Notes under the pieces: generated by a model
The model's input: the letters and a program-made list of their open reading frames with translations, nothing else
Databases searched by the model: none
Told to the model about the DNA's origin: nothing
Position numbers and translations under genes: made by a program
Part shown: positions 1-6,840 of the stretch, one piece after another
Numbering within the stretch: the first letter of the stretch is position 1
How the letters are laid out: every line of letters begins with the position of its first letter
Source: Ignavibacteriaceae bacterium
Lineage (GTDB): Bacteria; Bacteroidota; Ignavibacteria; Ignavibacteriales; Ignavibacteriaceae
NCBI GenBank assembly: GCA_031292465.1
Contig: JARLHB010000529.1
Span: 1 to 7,232 of the forward strand
Direction: 5' to 3'
DNA length: 7,232 nt

Positions 1-965
1 GTATCAACAAAATACTTTATACCGCTGTTAGCGCCGTTGGTATACTGGAAGTCAGCTTCCAGTTCAAAATCTTTATATTTCTTAACAGTTACAATGTCGC
101 CGCCGTTTCTTGACTCATATCCGCCGCTTTTTTCAACTGTAAGTATCCCGTCTTCAATGTGCCATCCTTTTTCCGGGAACCTGTCTATCTTTGCACCGCG
201 CCAGCCGTCAGTTGTTTTGCCATCCCAGAGTAATTTCCATCCTTCTTTCTTTTCTCTTTCTGTAAGAGTGTTTTTAAGAAAGCTGATTTGGGGTATCTTA
301 TTTAATTCGAGATGTTTCTCCTTTTCAAGATTTGATGTTTTTATCCTGATATCTTTAAACCAGACACTTTTACCGGTCTTACTGTCACTATCAATAGCGT
401 GTACCTGCAAAGCGATGAAACCTGTTGTTACTGTTTCGTCAACAAGATCCGCTGTCTGAGTTCCGTTTATCCAAACGCGTATATTGTTTCCAATAGCTTC
501 AACATGATATTTATTCCATCCGCCGTTTTTATAAGCAGCTTTTGCCATAGGGTTACACTCAAGATTATACAGCCATCCTCTGCCCTGTTCATCATAAATG
601 CCTCCGCTCCATGCGCGTGGTGAGCCGTCTACTTCAACCTGGCATCCATGCACAACACCGTCTTTATAGCCGGGGTCGCTGCTGCTTCTTATCTGTACGC
701 CGGAATTAAATCCGGTATCCATTTTTACTTCAAATTCAAGACTAAAGTTTTCATAATTATTTGTTGTAGCAAGAAATGTATTTGGAGAGTTTTGCCTGCC
801 TAAACCTACAATGCAGCCGTTCTCAACTTTAAATTCGGCTGTACCATTTAAAACTTTCCAGCCATCAAGGTTTTTACCATTAAATAAATTTGTCCAACCT
901 TTTTCACCTGCTTTAATTGTAACGCAGGTAAGGATAACAAATATTATGGCAATTAATTTTCTCAT
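1..965 (-). CDS. Secreted protein with tandem DUF1080 (3-keto-disaccharide hydrolase) domains, C-terminus cut by window edge
   Basis: The frame is open from an ATG at 965-963 to the window edge and gives 321 residues with no stop. It is read from the sequence as a partial gene. Residues 1-19 look like a Sec signal peptide (MRK, a hydrophobic run, then a likely cut after IKA). Residues 23-208 form one DUF1080/PF06439 domain, with LFNGKNLDGWK, NSGVQIRS, RAWSGGIYDEQGRGWLY and GFIALQVH. A second copy starts near residue 241 with LLWDGKTTDGWRG and continues past NSGIKYFVD at the edge. Family members are linked to hydrolysis of 3-keto-glycosides or have a concanavalin-like glycan-active fold. The exact substrate cannot be read here. 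An AGGT ribosome binding site lies 8 bases before the ATG. The gene lies behind a strong terminator, so it is probably a separate transcription unit. The family call is firm; the enzymatic role is inferred from the family. Confidence 0.9.
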   Translation of the reverse strand, partial: MRKLIAIIFVILTCVTIKAGEKGWTNLFNGKNLDGWKVLNGTAEFKVENGCIVGLGRQNSPNTFLATTNNYENFSLEFEVKMDTGFNSGVQIRSSSDPGYKDGVVHGCQVEVDGSPRAWSGGIYDEQGRGWLYNLECNPMAKAAYKNGGWNKYHVEAIGNNIRVWINGTQTADLVDETVTTGFIALQVHAIDSDSKTGKSVWFKDIRIKTSNLEKEKHLELNKIPQISFLKNTLTEREKKEGWKLLWDGKTTDGWRGAKIDRFPEKGWHIEDGILTVEKSGGYESRNGGDIVTVKKYKDFELEADFQYTNGANSGIKYFVD

Positions 966-972
966 CGTATTT

Positions 973-977
973 ACCTA
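973..977 (-). promoter_or_regulatory. Ribosome binding site of the DUF1080 gene
   Basis: The minus strand reads TAGGT here. The AGG core lies 8 bases upstream of the ATG at 965, an acceptable spacing. It supports this ATG, which is also directly followed by the signal peptide. Confidence 0.5.
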
Positions 978-1073
978 TCTATTATTATCAGTCTGTTACA
1001 CTATTAAAATATTTTCGAACAAAATTAAACAATCGTTTTTTTGTATGCAATTACCGGGATATAAAAACTGTTT

Positions 1074-1082
1074 ATTATAACA
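1074..1082 (-). promoter_or_regulatory. Candidate extended -10 promoter for the DUF1080 gene
   Basis: The minus strand reads TGTTATAAT, a perfect TATAAT hexamer (1079-1074) with the TG of an extended -10 at 1082-1081. No good -35 hexamer is visible; that region is occupied by the terminator of the gene upstream. Transcription would start near 1067 and give a leader of about 100 bases before the ATG at 965. The leader is AT-rich and I see no riboswitch-like fold in it. Some hosts in this group use a different promoter consensus (TTTG and TAnnTTTG), so this is a tentative call. Confidence 0.35.
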
Positions 1083-1083
1083 C

Positions 1084-1125
1084 AAAAAAAATTTCCTCTC
1101 TAAGGATTAAACCAAAGAGAGGAAA
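1084..1125 (-). terminator. Rho-independent terminator after the T9SS beta-helix gene
   Basis: A perfect 10-base stem is formed by 1092-1101 and 1116-1125 (TTTCCTCTCT against AGAGAGGAAA). Inside the 14-base loop a further GG/CC pair can form. On the minus strand the hairpin is followed at once by eight T residues (1091-1084). It lies about 30 bases past the stop codon at 1158-1156, so it ends the receptor/beta-helix transcription unit. On the plus strand there is no following T run, so it acts in one direction. Confidence 0.88.
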
Positions 1126-1155
1126 CATTATAACTAACAAAGGAACCTGAAAACT

Positions 1156-2799
1156 TTACTTTAATAAAGTCATCTTTTTAGTAGCACTAAAGTTTTTACC
1201 GTCAACACCGGCAGCTTTTACAGTATAGATGTAAATTCCACTGCCTAATCCTTTAGCATTAAAGTTAAACGATTGTGAGCCTGCTGAGAAATCTTTTACA
1301 GCACTATAAACTTCCTGACCAAGAATGTTAAATACCTTTAATGTAACATTAGATTTTACAGGTAAATTAAAGCTAATAACAGTCGATGGGTTGAAAGGAT
1401 TTGGATAGTTATTATTAAGTGCAAATGTAGTTGGTTTTACTGATTTGTCACTTACTGCTGTAATTTTGCTGTTCCACACTGTTGAACCAACCGGTAATTT
1501 ATCGGTACCAACAAATGCTTTATTTGCTGTTGTATATGAACAATCAAGACTATCCAACCAGAAATCGACATTACGTCTGTCTATATCAAGAGTATCTGTA
1601 CCTACAGTATAACCATAGCCGTTAGCCTTGTAAGAATAAAGCACATTAGTCATAGCATTAGGAACTTTTTTAAATGCAAACGGATCTACAGTAGTAAATG
1701 TTGTACCGCTGCCTGTTGCATTTGCTGCAATAACATCATCAACATACGGCGGTGTAGCAACGCCATAAGCTTTCCAGAAATTAGTAACCGCAGTATCATA
1801 AGCAACAACGTTATTAGAAACTTCGAATGTTGGTGTTTCAGCGCTATAAACTACATGCTCAATTAAGTGCATAACATATTTACCGGTTGCAGTTGTATCA
1901 AAAAGGCCAACATATTCCTGATATCTTAAAGCATCAGTTGTATCCCAACCAAGTGACAATGCATCAACCAATAAGTTGTTTGTAAATTTGAATGACTTAA
2001 CTATATTGCCAAGCTGGAATAAACCATTAGCGCCTGCATAGTTGTATATAGTATTGTGATCAAATTCAATGTCTTGAACTTCTGCAGATGTAGATGTTGC
2101 ATTTGCATTATAATGGCGTAAAACATTATCATAGCCGCTAATAATTGTACAATTTTTAACAATTATTGTATCGGTAGCATGGTTACGAACATCTATAAAC
2201 CTTCCGTTACCTATATTATCTGCCGACAACTGCCCTGAATTAGCAAATACTGAATTTGTTAATTTAACCACTCTTGCGCCTGAACTTGTCTTAACTATAA
2301 CCTGAGCCGAGTTTACAACAACGCTACTGTCAATAAAGAATTCTACACCGGAAGTAGCTGCCTGAAGTAAAGCACCATCCATAATATCAGTTGCATCCCA
2401 TTCTCCTGTTTCGGGATTTGGGCCTTCTCCATCAATGTAAAGGTTAGATATATATACATTGTTTCCTGCCTGCAGCATAATATAATAATCATCTACTCCT
2501 GTAAATACATTTCTTAATATAGGTTTTCTACCCGCACCGTCTGATGCTTTTAATGTAAGCGAGTAACCTGTATTTGAAAGTGTACCGTTAAAATAATAGG
2601 TACTGTCGCGAAGAAAAACGAAAATAGAATCTTTCCGTATACCGGCATCTGTTGTATCACTCTTTATTGCCGAATTAACATAATTGATACTACCGTCAGT
2701 ATTATGCGGGTAGAGAGTTGTTTGTGCTGACGTTTGAGCACTACCCAAAGCCCAAAACGCAGTCATAAGAAGGATAACCAGAATAGTACTTTTTTTCAT
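1156..2799 (-). CDS. Secreted beta-helix-like protein with C-terminal T9SS type A sorting domain
   Basis: This is a 547-residue protein with a signal peptide at about 1-21 (MKKSTILVILLMTAFWALGSA, cut before Q). From roughly residue 60 to 300 it has repeating short strands with turns such as NNVYISNLYIDG, RVVKLTNSVFANS, TIIVKNCTIISG, IEFDHNTIYN and FKFTNNLLVD. This is the rhythm of a right-handed parallel beta-helix, as in pectate-lyase-like and DUF4957/DUF5123 proteins. The last ~90 residues are a T9SS sorting domain: NNNYPNPFNPST near residue 462, then VTLKVFNILGQEV and GIYIYTVKA, ending KKMTLLK. The domain directs export across the outer membrane, usually with release or surface anchoring. 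No catalytic lyase residues are evident, so it may bind glycan rather than cut it. It sits 104 bases behind the TonB-dependent receptor on the same strand and ends at a strong terminator, so the two are probably co-transcribed. The secretion call is firm; the function of the helix is unknown. Confidence 0.9.
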   Translation of the reverse strand: MKKSTILVILLMTAFWALGSAQTSAQTTLYPHNTDGSINYVNSAIKSDTTDAGIRKDSIFVFLRDSTYYFNGTLSNTGYSLTLKASDGAGRKPILRNVFTGVDDYYIMLQAGNNVYISNLYIDGEGPNPETGEWDATDIMDGALLQAATSGVEFFIDSSVVVNSAQVIVKTSSGARVVKLTNSVFANSGQLSADNIGNGRFIDVRNHATDTIIVKNCTIISGYDNVLRHYNANATSTSAEVQDIEFDHNTIYNYAGANGLFQLGNIVKSFKFTNNLLVDALSLGWDTTDALRYQEYVGLFDTTATGKYVMHLIEHVVYSAETPTFEVSNNVVAYDTAVTNFWKAYGVATPPYVDDVIAANATGSGTTFTTVDPFAFKKVPNAMTNVLYSYKANGYGYTVGTDTLDIDRRNVDFWLDSLDCSYTTANKAFVGTDKLPVGSTVWNSKITAVSDKSVKPTTFALNNNYPNPFNPSTVISFNLPVKSNVTLKVFNILGQEVYSAVKDFSAGSQSFNFNAKGLGSGIYIYTVKAAGVDGKNFSATKKMTLLK

Positions 2800-2903
2800 A
2801 TTTAGCTCCTTTGATTATTATTTAGAACTGTTAAAAATATTACAGTGTAGCCACTCTATGTAATAGATATATTAGTTAGTATTAAGTAAACATCAATAAT
2901 TTT
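2800..2903 (-). other. 104-bp gap between receptor and T9SS beta-helix gene, with a weak hairpin
   Basis: No strong terminator separates the two genes, which favours read-through. On the minus strand a small bulged hairpin can form at 2863-2840: TTAC pairs with GTAA and AGTG with CACT, with loop GCTA and a four-base bulge. It is followed by TATTTTT, so it may act as a weak attenuator or simply mark the 3' end of the receptor message. A poor promoter match (TTGATG at 2896-2891, 16 bases, TAATAT at 2874-2869) could give the downstream gene some independent expression. Both readings are tentative. Confidence 0.3.
2806..2810 (-). promoter_or_regulatory. Ribosome binding site of the T9SS beta-helix gene
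   Basis: The minus strand reads AAAGGAGCTAAATATG. The AGGAG core lies 6 bases from the ATG at 2799. It is the strongest Shine-Dalgarno sequence in the window and fixes the start of the gene. Confidence 0.8.
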
Positions 2904-5855
2904 TTAGAACAACGTAACCTGGACGCCTAAATCAGCACTGACACCATACAGATGGCCGCCGGTGTCCAGATCCCGAAATGATTCATATCCGCCTTCAATA
3001 GTATTTGTAAAATTATTTACATTAAGATAGACAGAAAGGTTTTCTGTTACGACCTGTTTCAATGCCAAATCCCAGCGTGAGAAAGCTTTCTCATAAGTAT
3101 TCAGATCTTTCCGGGTATTTGAGGAATACAAATACGGCCCCTGGAATGTAACGGATACTCTGCCTGAAAATCCCTTATAATCATATCCCAAAGCAGCGTT
3201 ACCTATATAATCTGTCTGCCCGTTAAGATCATCCTCGGTATAAAGGACATAAGATACTGTCTTGAATGTTACTGGGTCTGTATATTTCAAATAATACGGG
3301 GTATATGTTTTCGACCATATCCTGGAATAATTTGCACTAAAAACTATATTTTGCAAGAGGCCGGGTAAGAAACCAAAATGTGCCTGTAATTCGACTTCAT
3401 AACCCCAAACCTGAGTTCCCTGTGTATTTATCGGCATTGTTAATTGATATCCTTTTACTGAGCCATAATTAAGTGGAATACCGTAGCTTACAGCCTGTGG
3501 ATTACTGGTAATTGGAAGGCCCGAAACCCAGTAAAACATATTATCAATATTCTTTTTGAACCCGGATAATGTAATCAAGCCAAAAGTGGAAGAATACAAT
3601 GAAGTACTTGCATCAAAGTTCCATGCAACTGCATTCTGCAGGTTAGGATTACAAGCTGTAATCGCCTGCGCCTCACTATTAATATACATGGTAGGCAGCC
3701 TCATTGAGTAATCAGGTCGCGAAATAGATTTTGTTGCAGCAAGTTTTAAATCCCACCAGTCGTACGGCTGAAATTTAATGTGTAGATTTGGAAGTACATA
3801 TCCTTTAATATATTCTTTTGTCGTGTCTGTAATTGTAGCTTGTTGTGTTTCATTTTCGCCAATAATTCTGGGTATATAATTTGCGTTGTAGGAATTTCTT
3901 TCATATTCATATCTTACACCGCCAAGTACGGTAAAATAGCTGCCTAAATTTATTTTGGTCATAACATAAGTTGCATGAACGTTTTCCGTTGTATTATACT
4001 TGTTTTTCAGAGCTTCCATCTGGTAAACATATTCTTTTTGTGTTGCGGTTGAATTGACTCCGTTTTTGTTAAAATTGTACCATTGTCTAATTAGATCTGA
4101 GCTAAGGACGGGATTCAGAATGTAATCATTATTTACTGTTCTGGTTGTCCCTGAGTGAAAAAACTCCGTCATAGCACCCGAATGATCATTGGCCCAGGGA
4201 GTAGATGACCAATCCTTTGCAACAATATTTCCATTATCATCATAGGTATCGTCCTGACTTTTTCTGGTCAAATAAGGGGCATACCATTCATCACTTGTAC
4301 GGTGCCTGATTTTATCCCTGAATTTATATCCGGCTTTAACAATTGCATTATATGTATCGTTTAGACGGATAGGATATTCAATATCAGCTTTAGCTTCATA
4401 ATTACGCTCGCTGTTTGAATCCTTGTAAAAATATGCCGTATACCAAGTTGACTGGGAAAAATTATTCCATGCATATGGTATAAGATATTGGCCCGGTTGG
4501 ATAAGCACGTCAGGATCTGAAATAGTTTTCATTCCGGAATATACAGTCTGGTTCTCATTAAACTTCATATATGCATCAAACGGCTTATCATTTTTTGTAT
4601 AAGCATGAGAAACAGCCCAGTTTATTTTTGCCCCTTCCCAATGATTTTCGCCTATTATAGAGTTGTTAAAGGTATATGTTTCTCTGTCAACTACTTCCCC
4701 GGTATAAGAAACCGCATCACCTAAGGCCACATAATCACGTGTATCAATGAATTGATTTCTATTTGTTTTACTGTAAGAGTTAAGCATTTTAATATTACCG
4801 CCGTCACCGGTATTTATATCTAAGTCTAAACTTCCGCCGAACCTCTTCCTTGTTTCATCAGTGATTCCGACAGTCAAATTTGAGATTTGATAATCTAAAT
4901 TTTTAGGAACGTTCCAAGCATTAGTATATGTTTCATCGCTTCTGTCTCTTTTCTCAGCATTTGCCTCAGCCTGAACACCCAGAAAGTCATTAAAAAATCT
5001 GTTGCTGTATCGTCCTGAAAATTTATATTGTCTGGCTGTATTTGCAAGGCCGCTGTATATTCCGGTAGCATTAAGAGTTAATTTCTGTCCTGCTTTAGCC
5101 TGGCCTGTGATAAGGTTTATTGCTCCAGCCAAAGCATCACCGTCCTGATCGGGCGTAAGGGCTTTATACAATTCAATTCCGGATAAAGAACTTTGTGAAA
5201 ACATGCTAAGGTCAACACTGCGGTTATCAGCATCACTTGCAGGCACATTAATACCATTAAGAGAGACACTGGTAAATTTTGGATCCAGACCTCTAATCAT
5301 TAACTTAGAAGCTTCACCGCCATCACGCTGTACGGCAACGCCCGGCAACCTGCCTGCAGCTTCAGCAGCATTAGCATCCGGCAATTCTTTAATTTTTTCT
5401 TCTGATACTATGTTGACAATCTGGTCCGAAACGCGCTGCTGGTTAATGGCCTGCGCCTGTCCTGCCAACTGTCCGGTTACAACTACTTCGCCTAATTCTT
5501 TACTGCTCCAACTAAGAGATGCATTAAGTGTAACTGTTTTGTTAGCTACTATTGTGACGGGAATTACTTTGTTCTCATATCCGACATAAGAAAAAATAAC
5601 TTTATAATTACCCGGTTTAATGTTAGAAATGTTATAAGTACCTTCAATGCTTGTTGCTGTCCCGATTACAGTCCCTTCAAGATAAACACTTGCACCCGGT
5701 AAGGCATCTTTGTCTTTTGCATCAATAACTTTTCCTGAAATTCTTCCTGTTTGCGCATTAATGAAGGCTGCACTTGAAAAAACTATAATAAAAAGGGTAA
5801 ATAAATGAGAACATGTTAAAAATTTTGAATAGCTTTTTTTGTATCGATAAGACAT
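2904..5855 (-). CDS. TonB-dependent outer-membrane receptor with N-terminal carboxypeptidase-regulatory-like domain
   Basis: I chose the ATG at 5855 (983 residues) because an AGGA lies 9 bases upstream and a signal peptide follows (residues 1-34, ending FINA before Q). A 13-residue longer TTG start at 5894 lacks a ribosome binding site. Residues ~37-115 are a CarboxypepD_reg-like beta-sandwich (GRISGKVIDAKD, LPGASVYLEG, YVGYENK). The plug domain follows (~122-250), with ELGEVVVTG, KELPDANAAEAAGRLPGVAV, MIRGL at 186-190 and SVSLNGINVP. The rest is the beta-barrel, with VLGGVRYEYE, SRPDY at 712-716, a NPNLQNAVAWNFD segment and a terminal LGVQVTLF ending in Phe, as outer-membrane barrels do. The plug and barrel motifs match the long Xanthomonas/Caulobacter-type receptors (TIGR01782) rather than SusC, and no SusD gene is adjacent. 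It would import a substrate, probably an oligosaccharide, with energy from TonB/ExbBD. The ligand is inferred only from the glycosidase neighbours. Confidence 0.93.
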   Translation of the reverse strand: MSYRYKKSYSKFLTCSHLFTLFIIVFSSAAFINAQTGRISGKVIDAKDKDALPGASVYLEGTVIGTATSIEGTYNISNIKPGNYKVIFSYVGYENKVIPVTIVANKTVTLNASLSWSSKELGEVVVTGQLAGQAQAINQQRVSDQIVNIVSEEKIKELPDANAAEAAGRLPGVAVQRDGGEASKLMIRGLDPKFTSVSLNGINVPASDADNRSVDLSMFSQSSLSGIELYKALTPDQDGDALAGAINLITGQAKAGQKLTLNATGIYSGLANTARQYKFSGRYSNRFFNDFLGVQAEANAEKRDRSDETYTNAWNVPKNLDYQISNLTVGITDETRKRFGGSLDLDINTGDGGNIKMLNSYSKTNRNQFIDTRDYVALGDAVSYTGEVVDRETYTFNNSIIGENHWEGAKINWAVSHAYTKNDKPFDAYMKFNENQTVYSGMKTISDPDVLIQPGQYLIPYAWNNFSQSTWYTAYFYKDSNSERNYEAKADIEYPIRLNDTYNAIVKAGYKFRDKIRHRTSDEWYAPYLTRKSQDDTYDDNGNIVAKDWSSTPWANDHSGAMTEFFHSGTTRTVNNDYILNPVLSSDLIRQWYNFNKNGVNSTATQKEYVYQMEALKNKYNTTENVHATYVMTKINLGSYFTVLGGVRYEYERNSYNANYIPRIIGENETQQATITDTTKEYIKGYVLPNLHIKFQPYDWWDLKLAATKSISRPDYSMRLPTMYINSEAQAITACNPNLQNAVAWNFDASTSLYSSTFGLITLSGFKKNIDNMFYWVSGLPITSNPQAVSYGIPLNYGSVKGYQLTMPINTQGTQVWGYEVELQAHFGFLPGLLQNIVFSANYSRIWSKTYTPYYLKYTDPVTFKTVSYVLYTEDDLNGQTDYIGNAALGYDYKGFSGRVSVTFQGPYLYSSNTRKDLNTYEKAFSRWDLALKQVVTENLSVYLNVNNFTNTIEGGYESFRDLDTGGHLYGVSADLGVQVTLF

Positions 5856-5864
5856 GGGCTCAGT

Positions 5865-5868
5865 TCCT
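5865..5868 (-). promoter_or_regulatory. Ribosome binding site that decides the receptor start
   Basis: The minus strand reads TTAGGAACTGAGCCCATG, with AGGA 9 bases before the ATG at 5855. The alternative TTG at 5894 has only A/T-rich sequence upstream. The downstream ATG is also better placed for the signal peptide. Confidence 0.6.
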
Positions 5869-6018
5869 AAATTAAATTCAAAAATAAATTGCAAATAACT
5901 ATTCTTAAAACCACGTGGAAATATCGTATCTATTATTAAAAGGGGCTGGTTTTGACGTTCAAATGTTTGGTCTGTAGGTTAAAATTTACCTTTATCCTCT
6001 AAAAGTTTCAAAAAGGTT

Positions 6019-6059
6019 AAAAAAACGAATGTATTATAAATAAGTAATTTTAATACATT
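6019..6059 (-). terminator. Possible weak terminator after YhhN, or an operator
   Basis: AATGTATTA at 6028-6036 is perfectly repeated in inverse at 6051-6059, with a 14-base spacer. On the minus strand the hairpin is followed by CG and then seven T residues (6025-6019), about 95 bases past the YhhN stop. That geometry fits an intrinsic terminator, but the stem has only one G-C pair and would be weak. The same symmetry could instead be a regulator site about 175-205 bases upstream of the receptor ATG. Confidence 0.35.
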
Positions 6060-6153
6060 TGGTAAAATAATCTACTTGTCCCCTGTTTTTCTTAATAATA
6101 GTTAAAGAACAATGCCCCTAATTTTTAATATTTAGCAATAATCAGGTAATTTT

Positions 6154-6840
6154 TCAACTGTGTTTTTTAACAGATACTTCAGTTTTAGCAGAACCGTAAG
6201 TAATTAAAAGTTGTGCAGGAAAATACGTCAGCATGATCCAGAAACTTGAATGTGGAATTTTAGTTAAGTATGTATTGACAGCAATAATTGAATCAGAAAT
6301 CATGAATAACATAGTACCAGGAATAACCATGTAATAATTATCCCTTCCAATTACTGATGAAATTCCCGAAAAAGCTAAAAGGAGCAGATAAATTGTTGCA
6401 GGAATAAACATCTTACCCAGATTCGGCAATAATAAATACCCGATTATCAACCCGTAAATAACGAAAAATAATGATAAAAACGAACGTTTTCTTTTTAATG
6501 TAATGTTCTTAAGAAATGCAGAAATATACATAATGTGTGCAAATCCAAATGCACCCAGCCAATAAATAAAGTATTTATCCCCTTCCATAGCTAAGAAAAT
6601 ATCACCCGCAGCAGAGAATAATAACCCGATAAAAATATATTTGCCCTTTCTGCCGGGAATATAAAGGATAGAAATAAATGACAAGCTCAGTATTGGTATA
6701 ATTTTGATTACATACGAAAAAGCATAAGGGCGGTATTGTAAGGTTAAAATGTAGGCTAATGAAAAAATTGTAAATATTAAATAATTTACTTTTTCAAAGG
6801 CTGATAATTCGCGATAATACAATTTCCAATTACTAAGCAT
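6154..6840 (-). CDS. YhhN/TMEM86-family integral membrane protein (lysoplasmalogenase-like)
   Basis: This is a 228-residue, strongly hydrophobic protein with about seven or eight membrane segments, the usual size for the YhhN family (PF07947). Family hallmarks are KIIPILSLSF near residue 46, GLLFSAAGDIFL at 72-83 (acidic D80), GFAHIMYISAF near 99 with H102, LFMISDSIIA at 178-187 (D183) and a late MLTYFPAQLLI at 203-213. Characterised eukaryotic members hydrolyse the vinyl-ether bond of lysoplasmalogens, and the two conserved Asp motifs are thought to form the active site. Bacterial YhhN proteins are mostly uncharacterised, and whether this host makes plasmalogens is unknown. The ATG at 6840 abuts the stop of the GH92 gene (TAAATG) and has no clear ribosome binding site of its own, so translation is probably coupled. 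The next Met is only at residue 85. The family call is strong; the substrate is inferred. Confidence 0.87.
   Translation of the reverse strand: MLSNWKLYYRELSAFEKVNYLIFTIFSLAYILTLQYRPYAFSYVIKIIPILSLSFISILYIPGRKGKYIFIGLLFSAAGDIFLAMEGDKYFIYWLGAFGFAHIMYISAFLKNITLKRKRSFLSLFFVIYGLIIGYLLLPNLGKMFIPATIYLLLLAFSGISSVIGRDNYYMVIPGTMLFMISDSIIAVNTYLTKIPHSSFWIMLTYFPAQLLITYGSAKTEVSVKKHS

Larger units (their letters stand above)
5856..6153. other. 298-bp intergenic control region upstream of the receptor
   Basis: I see no gene on either strand. This gap separates the YhhN stop (6156-6154) from the receptor start and most likely holds the receptor promoter. Elements seen are a perfect 9-base inverted repeat at 6028-6059, a clustered TTTGA/TCAAA/TTTG symmetry at 5951-5969 and an 8-base palindrome CCACGTGG at 5911-5918. 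On the minus strand TATTTTTG at 5886-5879 fits the TAnnTTTG form of a Bacteroidota -7 box but has no matching -33 TTG at the right distance. A weak sigma70-like pair (TTGAAC at 5962-5957, 18 bases, TAATAA) is also possible. No single promoter can be chosen from sequence alone. Confidence 0.5.

Noticed and set aside
37..1080. Three plus-strand open frames (37-459, 399-623, 811-1080)
   Set aside because: The first two lie antisense to the DUF1080 gene, whose minus-strand reading gives recognisable family motifs throughout. The third also runs over its start and promoter region. They have no family motifs and no convincing ribosome binding sites.
5203..5589. Plus-strand open frame of 128 codons
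   Set aside because: It lies antisense to the plug domain of the TonB receptor and has no recognisable protein features.
2904..5855. SusC-type nutrient receptor
   Set aside because: The carboxypeptidase-like N-terminal domain is shared with SusC proteins. However, the plug motifs (ELPDANAAEAAGRLPGVAV, LTPDQDGDALAGAINL) fit the TIGR01782 type and no SusD gene is adjacent.
5856..5894. TTG start 13 codons upstream of the receptor ATG
   Set aside because: There is no ribosome binding site before the TTG. The ATG at 5855 has AGGA at good spacing and places the signal peptide normally.
5911..5918. Perfect palindrome CCACGTGG
   Set aside because: An 8-base palindrome is expected about once by chance in a gap of this length, and the symmetry does not extend into the flanks.
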